Positions 18,451-25,393 of a DNA stretch of 64,000 nucleotides are shown piece by piece (position 1 is the stretch's first letter; every line of letters begins with the position of its first letter). The notes below the pieces were generated by a model. The model made no database searches. It was not told the origin of the DNA and worked only from the letters and a program-made list of their open reading frames with translations. The position numbers and the translations under genes were made by a program. The DNA is from Acidobacteriota bacterium (GTDB lineage Bacteria; Acidobacteriota; Blastocatellia; Pyrinomonadales; Pyrinomonadaceae): positions 62,001 through 126,000 of the forward strand of contig JAIVJZ010000006.1 of NCBI GenBank assembly GCA_020199775.1, read 5' to 3'.

Positions 18451-18942
18451 ATGGCAAACGAGGAATTGATCTACCGGATCACGCGGGCGGTGTACGGGCG
18501 GCTTGGGGCGCAGGCCGACGAGCGCACGGTGGAGAATTTGGTGACGGACATCTACCGCGCGATTGAGCCGGTGGTGGAAGGCAACAACGGCGACGCGGGC
18601 GGCGACGGCGCGGGAAGGCGCGACGGGAAGCGCGGGTTGACGGCGCACGGCGGCGAAGCGGAGGGGTCTTCGGATCGTCTCATCGTGTCGGTCTTCGGCG
18701 TGGATAACCCGGGCATCGTCGCGGGCGTGGCGCAGATTCTCGCCGAGTCGGGTTGCAGCATCGCGGACATCAATCAGACGGTCGTGCAGGGCAAGTTCGC
18801 GATGGTCATCATCGCCGACTCGACCAATTCCAACGCGCCCGTCGCGACGCTCAAGGAACGCTTCCGCGCCGCCGGCGACAAACTCGGCGTCCGCATCTAC
18901 GCCCAGCGCGAAGACCTCTTCAACGCGATGCACAGAATCTAA
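18451..18942 (+). CDS. UPF0237 ACT-domain protein with an added N-terminal helical segment
   Basis: A 163-residue protein. Residues 72-163 are a UPF0237 ACT domain: VFGVDNPGIVAGVAQILAE, the INQTVVQGKFAM strand, and the family-specific ending EDLFNAMHRI. UPF0237 proteins are normally about 90 residues and sit next to a UPF0210 gene, as here (two genes downstream). The first 45 residues are extra: ELIYRITRAVYGRLG and a second helix ENLVTDIYRAIEPVV, joined to the ACT domain by a Gly/Asp-rich linker. Short amphipathic helix plus linker is the layout of BMC encapsulation peptides, so lumen targeting is inferred. The ligand of the ACT domain is unknown. Confidence 0.88.
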   Translation: MANEELIYRITRAVYGRLGAQADERTVENLVTDIYRAIEPVVEGNNGDAGGDGAGRRDGKRGLTAHGGEAEGSSDRLIVSVFGVDNPGIVAGVAQILAESGCSIADINQTVVQGKFAMVIIADSTNSNAPVATLKERFRAAGDKLGVRIYAQREDLFNAMHRI

Positions 18943-18943
18943 G

Positions 18944-19021
18944 GAACGATGAAGGCGGAACGATGAACGATGAACTGAAGAAAGATTGTCTTTCGTTCAT
19001 CGTTCATCGTTCCGCCTTCAT
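18944..19021. repeat. Heptad hairpin (GAACGAT type), 27-bp perfect stem
   Basis: Heptads GAACGAT, GAAGGCG, GAACGAT and GAACGAT run from 18944. Arms 18949-18975 and 18995-19021 match exactly. It begins one base after the ACT gene stop and ends 11 bases before the next ATG. Confidence 0.85.
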
Positions 19022-19032
19022 ACTTTAGCTTT

Positions 19033-19659
19033 ATGTCTGAACCGGAAATCGCACGTCGGTGTTTGAGTTGCGGCGCGTCCGTGCGCGGGCACGCGAGTTT
19101 TTGCCCGCAGTGCGGCAGCCGCCTGGCCGGGGCGACGACGGAAGGTGAGAACCATCCGGCCGCCGCGATGACGGGGGCGATGGATGAGCCGCGACCGCCA
19201 GCGCGCGGTAGCAGCAGCATGCTCGTCGAGGAAGCGGCGCGCGTGGCGGCGACGCTGAACGACAAACTGCCGACGCTCTCCGAGGAGACAGCTGCCTCCG
19301 GCAATCACAAGCCCGCGCCGGAACGCGAACTCGAACCGCCGGAGACGCGCGAAGAGGCGGCGACCCCCGGCGCACACACACGGCAGTCGTTCGCGGGCGA
19401 GGACAGCGTCGCGGAGCCGGCGACGGAGACAACGACGGCGTCGCCGGCGGAGACGCGTGGCCGGATCGGGCGGCGCGCGGCCACGGTCGGCGCGAGTGTC
19501 GGGGAAAATTTGCGCCCGCGCGTGGAGAAATTGCGCGAGGCTTCGACGGTCGTGCTCGACGAGGCGGCGGACGACCCCGGCACGCGTTTCGTGATCATCG
19601 CCGTCGTACTCTTTCTCCTCTTCCTCTTCATCCTGCTCTTCAGCTACATCCTCGGTTAA
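19033..19659 (+). CDS. Zinc-ribbon protein with C-terminal membrane anchor
   Basis: A 208-residue protein. Residues 9-33 are a zinc ribbon, CLSCGASVRGHASFCPQCGS, with two CxxC pairs. A long acidic, Pro/Thr/Glu-rich and probably disordered middle follows (about 40-150). The last 23 residues are a single hydrophobic helix (VIIAVVLFLLFLFILLFSYIL), which makes it tail-anchored. It lies between the ACT and UPF0210 genes in the BMC operon. Function unknown; a tether or adaptor role would be speculation. No ribosome site precedes the ATG. Confidence 0.8.
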   Translation: MSEPEIARRCLSCGASVRGHASFCPQCGSRLAGATTEGENHPAAAMTGAMDEPRPPARGSSSMLVEEAARVAATLNDKLPTLSEETAASGNHKPAPERELEPPETREEAATPGAHTRQSFAGEDSVAEPATETTTASPAETRGRIGRRAATVGASVGENLRPRVEKLREASTVVLDEAADDPGTRFVIIAVVLFLLFLFILLFSYILG

Positions 19660-19677
19660 AGCGGCGAACATCTTTCT

Positions 19678-21045
19678 ATGGAATATTCACAGGCGGAAAT
19701 CTTGCAGACCGTGCGGATGACCGAGATGGAGCACCTCGACGTGCGCACCGTTACGCTCGGCCTCTCTCTGCGCGACTGCGCGGGCGACTCAATCGAGCGC
19801 ACGGCCGAACGCGTGCGCGCCAAGATCGAGCGCACGGCCGAACGTCTCGTCCAGACCGTGGACGAGATCAGCAGCGAACTCGGCATCAGCGTCGCCAACA
19901 AAAGAATCTCGATCACGCCCGCCGCGCACGTCGCCACGGGCGCGCGCAGCGTCGCCGATTGTTTGAAACTCGCGCGCGCCATCGACGAGGCGGCGACGCA
20001 CGTCGGCGTGGATTTCCTCGGCGGCTATTCCGCGCTCGTGCAGAAGGGTTGGACGAACGTCGAGGACGTGTTCCTCGCGTCGATCCCGGAAGCGTTGGCG
20101 ACGACGAAGCGGCTCTGCTCGTCGGTCAACGTCGCGACGACGCGCGCCGGAATCAACATGGATGCCGTCGCACGCGTCGGGCGTCTCATCAAAGAGGCCG
20201 CGGAACTGACGCGCGCAGAGGGCGGGCTGGCCTGCGCGAAGTTCGTCTGTTTCGCCAACGCCGTCGAGGACAACCCGTTCATGGCGGGCGCGTTTCACGG
20301 CGTCGGCGAGGGCGAAGCCGTCATCAACGTCGGCGTGTCGGGGCCGGGCGTCGTCAACCACGCCGTCCGGCACGCGCCGCGCGACATGCCGCTGCACGAA
20401 CTCGCCGAACTGATCAAAAAACTCTCCTTCAAACTCGCGCGCGCCGGTGAACTCGTCGGGCGCGAGGCCGCGCGCCGCCTCGGCCTGCGCTTCGGCATCA
20501 TCGACCTGTCGCTTGCGCCGACCCCCTTGCGCGGCGATTCGGTCGCGGAGATCATCGAAGCCTTCGGGTTCGAGCGCGCGGGCGCGCCGGGGACGACCGC
20601 CGCGCTCGCCCTGTTGACCGACGCGGTGAAGAAGGGCGGCGTCATGGCATCGAGCGCGGTGGGCGGCATGAGCGGCGCGTTCATCCCCGTCTCGGAAGAC
20701 GCGGCGATGATCGACGCGGCGCGCGTCGGCGCGCTCAGCTTGGAGAAGTTGGAGGCGTGGACGAGCGTCTGCTCGGTCGGCCTCGACATGATCGCCGTGC
20801 CCGGCGCGACCTCCGCCGAGACCATCGCCGCCATCATCGCCGACGAGATGGCAATCGGCGTAACCAACTCGAAGACGACCGCCGTGCGCATCATCCCCGC
20901 GCCCGGCAGGGTGGTCGGCGACATGGTTGAGTTCGGGGGCTTGCTCGGCACCGCGCCCGTCATGGCCGTCAACAATTTCAACTGCGCCGACTTCATACGT
21001 CGCGGCGGCCACATCCCCGCGCCCATCCATTCGCTGAGAAATTAA
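19678..21045 (+). CDS. UPF0210/DUF711 family protein (PFL-like fold)
   Basis: A 455-residue protein of the UPF0210 family. It starts from a helix and the conserved [19 protein letters not shown], with later motifs [23 protein letters not shown] (here [19 protein letters not shown]) and [20 protein letters not shown] at the end. DUF711 is grouped with pyruvate formate-lyase-like folds, but the glycyl-radical motif is not evident, and its reaction is unknown. UPF0210 genes are usually next to a UPF0237 ACT gene, as in streptococci; here both sit within a BMC operon. Its last 11 codons are duplicated 549 bases downstream beyond a hicBA cassette. Confidence 0.9.
   Translation: MEYSQAEILQTVRMTEMEHLDVRTVTLGLSLRDCAGDSIERTAERVRAKIERTAERLVQTVDEISSELGISVANKRISITPAAHVATGARSVADCLKLARAIDEAATHVGVDFLGGYSALVQKGWTNVEDVFLASIPEALATTKRLCSSVNVATTRAGINMDAVARVGRLIKEAAELTRAEGGLACAKFVCFANAVEDNPFMAGAFHGVGEGEAVINVGVSGPGVVNHAVRHAPRDMPLHELAELIKKLSFKLARAGELVGREAARRLGLRFGIIDLSLAPTPLRGDSVAEIIEAFGFERAGAPGTTAALALLTDAVKKGGVMASSAVGGMSGAFIPVSEDAAMIDAARVGALSLEKLEAWTSVCSVGLDMIAVPGATSAETIAAIIADEMAIGVTNSKTTAVRIIPAPGRVVGDMVEFGGLLGTAPVMAVNNFNCADFIRRGGHIPAPIHSLRN
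21010..21044. repeat. 35-base direct repeat, left copy (in UPF0210 gene end)
   Basis: Identical to 21559-21593. It covers the final codons [11 protein letters not shown] and part of the stop of the UPF0210 gene. Matching ends abruptly at both sides. Confidence 0.92.
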
Positions 21046-21117
21046 ATGCCGGAGGGGTGCCGCGTCCCGTCGGCCGGAGTATGATGTTGAAGAACAACGC
21101 AATCGGAGGGGCGTTGG

Positions 21118-21324
21118 ATGAAATTAACTATCGAGCTTGATCGAGAGGACGACGGCCGCTGGATCGCGGAGGTGTTAGACCTGCCGGGCGTGCTGGCTTA
21201 CGGGCAGACCCGCGAGGAGGCCGTGGCGCGTGTGCAGGCGTTGGCCTTCCGGGTGCTGGCGGATCGGCTTGAGCACGGCGAAAGTGAGCCGGAATTGATG
21301 AGCGTCTCGTTTCTCGCGGCATGA
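21118..21324 (+). CDS. hicB: HicB-like antitoxin
   Basis: A 68-residue HicB-type partial RNase-H-fold protein. ELDREDDGRWIAEVLDLPGV and YGQTREEAVARVQALA are the family core. There is no C-terminal DNA-binding domain, so it is a short HicB; autoregulation by HicB alone is not evident. GGAGGGG lies upstream of the ATG. Its stop overlaps the hicA start (ATGA), so the pair is translationally coupled, antitoxin first. Confidence 0.88.
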   Translation: MKLTIELDREDDGRWIAEVLDLPGVLAYGQTREEAVARVQALAFRVLADRLEHGESEPELMSVSFLAA

Positions 21325-21536
21325 GCGGGTGGCCTGCGACAAAGGCGCGGCTGGTTTTAGCCGCACTGCTTCGCATCGGCTGGCGCATCAAACGTGAGTC
21401 CGGCGGCTCGCACCGCATTCTTTCTCGAACCGGCTGGCCTGACGTGGTTTTTTCCTTCCATGACAAAGAAGAGAACGGCCCGCGAATGTTGGCGCGCATA
21501 GCTAAAAGAACCGGACTTAAACCGGAAGATTTATAG
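21321..21536 (+). CDS. hicA: HicA-like mRNA interferase toxin
   Basis: A 71-residue HicA protein with a double-stranded-RNA-binding-like fold. The catalytic His lies in ESGGSHRILSR, preceded by LLRIGWRIKRE and followed by a basic strand region. HicA toxins cleave mRNA independently of the ribosome, or with partial dependence on it, and are neutralised by HicB. The gene overlaps hicB by four bases and is the only other gene of the inserted cassette. Length is normal. Confidence 0.88.
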   Translation: MSGWPATKARLVLAALLRIGWRIKRESGGSHRILSRTGWPDVVFSFHDKEENGPRMLARIAKRTGLKPEDL

Positions 21537-21558
21537 CTTGTTCCTTTGCCGAGTCGTT

Positions 21559-21593
21559 CACATCCCCGCGCCCATCCATTCGCTGAGAAATTA
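21559..21593. repeat. 35-base direct repeat, right copy
   Basis: Exact copy of 21010-21044 lying between hicA and the POTRA gene. It no longer belongs to an expressed frame. Confidence 0.92.
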
Positions 21594-21612
21594 GTAAGGA
21601 GAATTTATCCTC

Positions 21613-22965
21613 GTGGCTTTGTGGTTGTCGTTGAAAGTTCGTCGGAGTCGCTCGTTGCGCGCGGCGCAAGGGTTCGCGCTGTTGCTTATCATGTGGTCGT
21701 TAGCGGGCGCGCTTTACGCGCAGGAAGTCCCGGCGGGGCAGATGCGTTTGAGCAAGATCGAAGTGTCGGGATTGCAGCGCGTGACGGAAGCGCGAGTGGT
21801 CGAGGCGAGCGGGTTGGAGGTCGGGCAACAGGTGGACGTGGCCGCGCTCGACGCCGCCGCCGAACGCCTGCTCGCCACGGGACTCTTCACAAAGCTGGGT
21901 TATCGCTATCGCACGAAGGGCGTCGAGGCGGTGGTGACGTTCGAGGTCGAGGAGTCGAAGGCGGAGCGCAACATGCCGGTCGTCTTCGACAACTTCGTCT
22001 GGTTCACGGACGAGGAACTGGCGCGCGCCGTGCGCGAGGAACTGCCCGCCTTCGACGGCAACGCGCCCGAGTCGAGCGGCGCGGTGGCGGCCGTCACGCG
22101 CGCTCTGGAGCGACTGCTGCGCGCGCGAAAAATCGCGGGGCAGGTAGACTACATGCCTTCGGCCGACATGGCGGGCGGCAACGCGAAACACGTCTTCAGC
22201 GTGAAGGGCGTGAGCATCCCCATCTGCACGCTGCAATTTCCGGGCGCGTCGGCGATTGCGGAAAAAGAGTTGGTCGGCAACTCGACGCCGCTCTTGAAGG
22301 CCGACTACTCGCGGGAGTTTGTCGAAGGGTTCGCGGAGGCCACGCTGAAGCCGCTCTACTGGCAGCGCGGGCACCTGCGCGCGAACTTCGGACGCCCCGG
22401 CGCAACCATCGCCGCCGCCAACACAACGGCGGGCGCGGATCATTGCAAAGGCGGCGCGAGCGTGAGCGTGCCCGTCGAAGAGGGCGCGGCTTACTCTTGG
22501 GAGCAGGCCGTGTGGGCGGGCAACGCCGCGCTGACGGCGGCTGAACTGGACGCCGCCCTCGGGATGAAAACCGGCGAGATCGCCGACGGCCTGAAAATCA
22601 ATAAAGCCCTCAGGGAAGTGCGCGAGGCTTACGGGCGCAAAGGTTATATCTTTCTGAGCCTCAAGCCCCGGCAGGAATTTGCCGACGAGACCCGCCGCGT
22701 CACTTACGGATTCGACATCAAGGAGGGGGCGCAGTTTCGCATGGGGACGCTCGCGGTCACGGGACTCGCGGCGGCGGACGCCAACCGGCTCAAAGAAAAA
22801 TGGACGCTGCGTGCGGGCGACGTGTACGACGCGTCTTACGTGGACGAATTTTTGAAAAAGAATCTGATGACCGTCGCCCGCCCCGGCACGTTGCAGCAAA
22901 TCGAAACGTCCGTGAAGCCCGACCGCCAGAAGTTGATCGTTGACGTGACGCTCAATTTCAAGTGA
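21613..22965 (+). CDS. Exported POTRA-repeat protein without a beta-barrel
   Basis: About 450 residues from a GTG at 21613 (AAGGAG upstream). A signal peptide ends near ALYAQ. The first POTRA-like unit is RLSKIEVSGLQRVTEARVVE with GLFTKLGYRYRTKG. Later units include SWEQAVWAGNAALTAAELDA with KALREVREAYGRKGYIFLS, and FRMGTLAVTGLAAADANRLK with DEFLKKNL. Such domains occur in BamA/TamA and FtsQ. Here the chain stops after the repeats, with no room for a 16-strand barrel, so it is a soluble or periplasmic POTRA protein. It lies between the hicBA insertion and shell gene 2, in the same direction. Confidence 0.75.
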   Translation: MALWLSLKVRRSRSLRAAQGFALLLIMWSLAGALYAQEVPAGQMRLSKIEVSGLQRVTEARVVEASGLEVGQQVDVAALDAAAERLLATGLFTKLGYRYRTKGVEAVVTFEVEESKAERNMPVVFDNFVWFTDEELARAVREELPAFDGNAPESSGAVAAVTRALERLLRARKIAGQVDYMPSADMAGGNAKHVFSVKGVSIPICTLQFPGASAIAEKELVGNSTPLLKADYSREFVEGFAEATLKPLYWQRGHLRANFGRPGATIAAANTTAGADHCKGGASVSVPVEEGAAYSWEQAVWAGNAALTAAELDAALGMKTGEIADGLKINKALREVREAYGRKGYIFLSLKPRQEFADETRRVTYGFDIKEGAQFRMGTLAVTGLAAADANRLKEKWTLRAGDVYDASYVDEFLKKNLMTVARPGTLQQIETSVKPDRQKLIVDVTLNFK

Positions 22966-23032
22966 ACGCCCGCGCGGCGCGGTCGCGCATCGGTTATAAT
23001 CGGCGGACTCGGAAAACGTGTGAGGAAACTTT

Positions 23033-23356
23033 ATGGAAGCACTCGGCATGGTGGAATGTATGGGGCTCGTCGCGATGATCGAGGCGGCGGACGCGATGGT
23101 CAAGGCGGCGAACGTCGAACTCGTCGGCTACGAGAAGATCGACGCGGGGCTGGTGACGGCGATTGTGCGCGGCGAGGTGGGGGCGGTGCGCGCGGCGGTT
23201 GACGCGGGCGCGGCGGCGGGCGCGCGCGTCGGCAAGGTTGTCGCCACGCACATCATCCCGCGCCCGCACGCCGAAGTGGACGAAGGACTCCCCGTGCTGC
23301 GCACCGGCGAGACGACGCGCAAGAAGATCAGCGGGTCGGTCAGAGGAAAGGGATGA
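23033..23356 (+). CDS. BMC-H shell protein 2
   Basis: A 107-residue BMC-H protein: [20 protein letters not shown] to [19 protein letters not shown], with a short Lys/Arg-rich tail. The pore loop reads KIDAG where PduA has KIGSG and shell protein 1 has YIGAG, so it may present an acidic residue to the pore. It is separated from the main BMC genes by hicBA and the POTRA gene but keeps the same strand. The stop TGA is part of a GGGATGA heptad. Confidence 0.94.
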   Translation: MEALGMVECMGLVAMIEAADAMVKAANVELVGYEKIDAGLVTAIVRGEVGAVRAAVDAGAAAGARVGKVVATHIIPRPHAEVDEGLPVLRTGETTRKKISGSVRGKG

Positions 23357-23458
23357 GGGCAGCAGGGTGAGGGATGAAAGGAAGCCCTCAAGCGATTGAA
23401 TGCTTCTCTTCATTCATCCCTCACCCTGCTGCCCTGATCCCTTTCTTTCATCCCTCAT
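23346..23458. repeat. Heptad hairpin (GGGATGA type) shared by two convergent genes
   Basis: Arms 23346-23384 and 23408-23445 are complementary with about two mismatches and a small gap, and extra GGGATGA copies (minus strand) reach 23458. The TGA of shell gene 2 (23354-23356) is in the left arm. The TGA of the response regulator (23448-23450, minus) is in the extra copies. Both genes therefore end inside one element. Confidence 0.85.
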
Positions 23459-24266
23459 CCCTTTTCGGATTGGGAATGAAGCGGTAGCCGACGCCGCGCA
23501 CGGTCAGGAGGTGGCGGGGCTTGGCGGGTTCGGCCTCGATGTACTTGCGCAGGCGCACGATGAAGTTGTCGATGGCGCGCGTGTCGGTGTCTTCGTGCAA
23601 GTTCCACACCTCTTCGAGCATTGATTTGCGCGAGACGGCGCGCCCGGCGTGCCGAATCAAGTGACGCAGCAGATCGGCCTCCATCAGAGTCAGGCGCACC
23701 GTGCGGTCGCGCACGCGCAACTCCAAAGCCTCGAAGTCAATCGTCTTCCCGTCAAACTCGAATAATTCTTCCGCCGCACGACGCGCGCCCGCCGCCGTGT
23801 CCGTCGCAACGTCGTCGCCCGCCGCGTTCGTCTTGTCGTCGCCGGGCGCGAGCGCGTTCGCCGCCGCTTGCTCCCGATCCCGATGAAGCCATTCGCGCCG
23901 CCGGAGCAGGCCGCTGAGGCGGGCGAGAAGGATGGCGAGCTCGAAGGGCTTGGGGAGGTAGTCGTCCGCGCCCGACTCGAAGCCGCTGAGCACGTCTTCG
24001 GGACGACCGCGCGCCGTCAGCATCAGGACGGGGACGAACTGCCCGGCCTGCCGCAGTTCGGAAGCGACGGTGAAGCCGTTGATGCCGGGCAGCATCACGT
24101 CGAGGATGACGGCATCGAAACGCGTCCCGGCGTCGGCGGTCAATTTCGCGAGCGCAGTTTCGCCGTCGCCGACCGTCTCGACGCGGTAGCCTTCGGCTTC
24201 GAGGTTGAAGCGCAGGCCGTCGGCCAGATGCTTCTCGTCTTCGACGATGAGGACGCTCGCCTTCAT
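23448..24266 (-). CDS. OmpR/PhoB-type response regulator
   Basis: A 272-residue regulator. The receiver domain (1-120) has acidic VEDEKH, phosphoacceptor Asp56 in VILDVMLPG, and the Thr and Lys switch residues in MLTARGR and LPKPF. A linker of about 50 residues rich in Ala and Asp is longer than usual. The winged-helix domain (about 175-265) includes LTLMEADLLRHLIRHAGRAV and AIDNFIVRLRKYIE. The start overlaps the kinase stop by four bases. The C-terminal RDEG and the stop are encoded by GGGATGA heptads. Target genes unknown. Confidence 0.93.
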   Translation of the reverse strand: MKASVLIVEDEKHLADGLRFNLEAEGYRVETVGDGETALAKLTADAGTRFDAVILDVMLPGINGFTVASELRQAGQFVPVLMLTARGRPEDVLSGFESGADDYLPKPFELAILLARLSGLLRRREWLHRDREQAAANALAPGDDKTNAAGDDVATDTAAGARRAAEELFEFDGKTIDFEALELRVRDRTVRLTLMEADLLRHLIRHAGRAVSRKSMLEEVWNLHEDTDTRAIDNFIVRLRKYIEAEPAKPRHLLTVRGVGYRFIPNPKRDEG

Positions 24267-25198
24267 CCCCCCTCCACGCGCGGCAACAGCACAGTGAAAG
24301 TGCTGCCGCGCCCCTCGCCTTCGCTCTCGGCATAGACGCGCCCGCCGTGTTTCTTCACCAGAGATTGCACGATGAAGAGACCTAAGCCCGTGCCCTTGAA
24401 GCGCGCCATGAAGCGACCCGGCACCCGGTAGAAGCGCCGGAAGATGCGCTTGAGTTGCGCCTGCGGGATACCGATGCCGTGGTCGCGCACGCGCACCGCC
24501 AGCCGCCGCGCGTCAATCGTCATCACCTGCACCGAGACGCGCACCTCGTCGGGCGAATACTTGACGGCGTTGTCGAGCAGGTTCGAGATGACGGCGCGCA
24601 GTTCGTCCGAGTCGCCGTGGACGAGCGGGCGTTCGCCGTTCCTGAATTTCTCGGCGTAGCTGAACGCGTCGCCGGAGAGTTGCGGGTAGCGCGTGCGCGC
24701 GAGTTCGAGCGAGGCGCGCACGATTTCGGCGAGGTCGATGATGGGTTCGCTCTCGCGTTTGCGCCGCCCCCCGCCGCCGCCGCCGCCGCCGCTCTGCCCG
24801 GCGCGCAAAACTTGTTCGACGGTGTGGAGCAGACGGTCGCTGTCGGCGAGCATGACGGAGTAAAATTCGCGCCGCTGTTTCTCGTCCACGTCGCGCGTCT
24901 GCAAGGTTTCGAGGTAGAGGCGGATCGAGGCGATGGGCGTTTTGAGTTCGTGCGTGACGGCGTTGATGAAGGCGTCGTGCTGTTCGTTGCGCCGGATTTC
25001 GCGGACGAGGAACGTGGTGTTCAGGACGAGACCGGCGATGATGACGCTGAAGAAGATGATGCCGAGGACGAGCATCGCCACCTCGCGCCAGTTCAACAAA
25101 ACCCAGCCGACGTTCAGCGCGACGGCCAGCGCGACCAGACACGAGCCGAGCGTGATGAAGAACGCGGTGGATTTACGGCGGCGGCCGGAAAGGCGCAT
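24263..25198 (-). CDS. Membrane sensor histidine kinase
   Basis: About 311 residues. Two membrane helices (about 11-35 and 39-62) leave almost no periplasmic loop, so the signal is probably sensed in the membrane or cytoplasm. The H-box is THELKTPIASIRLYLETL with His83. The ATPase has N-box SNLLDNAVKYSP, DHGIGIP and GTGLGLFIV. A poly-Gly run sits in the linker between dimerisation and ATPase domains. ATG at 25198 is only six bases after TACAAT, so the message may be leaderless. The gene precedes and overlaps the regulator gene, and follows a low-complexity hairpin. Confidence 0.9.
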   Translation of the reverse strand: MRLSGRRRKSTAFFITLGSCLVALAVALNVGWVLLNWREVAMLVLGIIFFSVIIAGLVLNTTFLVREIRRNEQHDAFINAVTHELKTPIASIRLYLETLQTRDVDEKQRREFYSVMLADSDRLLHTVEQVLRAGQSGGGGGGGGRRKRESEPIIDLAEIVRASLELARTRYPQLSGDAFSYAEKFRNGERPLVHGDSDELRAVISNLLDNAVKYSPDEVRVSVQVMTIDARRLAVRVRDHGIGIPQAQLKRIFRRFYRVPGRFMARFKGTGLGLFIVQSLVKKHGGRVYAESEGEGRGSTFTVLLPRVEGG

Positions 25199-25230
25199 GC
25201 GTCTATTGTAAGGAAGCGCGGGGCAAATGA

Positions 25231-25383
25231 GAAAGGGAAAAGGGAAAGGGGTAAAGGGAAAAGGGGAAGGGGTAAAGGGAAAAGGGGAAGGGGTAAAGGT
25301 GAAATGGTTGAAAGCAAGTGTCGCACGATGAGCGCGCCTTCTTGCTTCCACCTTTCCCCTTTACCCCCTTCCCCTTTGTCCTT
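25231..25383. repeat. Heptad hairpin (GGGTAAA/GGGAAAA/GGGGAAG type)
   Basis: Eight heptads keep register from 25249 to 25304: GGGTAAA, GGGAAAA and GGGGAAG twice in that order, then GGGTAAA and GGTGAAA. The right arm 25341-25383 is a near complement. It fills the gap between the desaturase stop and the histidine kinase start, both on the minus strand. Confidence 0.8.
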
Positions 25384-25393
25384 ATGTCTTTCG

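Larger units (their letters stand above)
21045..21593. mobile_element. 549-bp hicBA-bearing insertion flanked by 35-base direct repeats
   Basis: The segment between the end of the left repeat and the end of the right repeat holds only hicB and hicA with their leader. Removing it would join the UPF0210 stop directly to the leader of the POTRA gene. No transposase or integrase is inside. The arrangement fits insertion with duplication of the gene 3' end, or recombination between the repeats. Confidence 0.65.

Noticed and set aside
17952..19021. CRISPR-like array suggested by successive short repeats between BMC genes
   Set aside because: Repeat units are seven bases, have no unique spacers of constant length, and form hairpins between unrelated words. 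No cas gene is near.
20900..21000. Glycyl-radical motif in the UPF0210 protein ([12 protein letters not shown])
   Set aside because: It only loosely resembles RVxGY and lacks the usual following residues; no activating enzyme gene is present.
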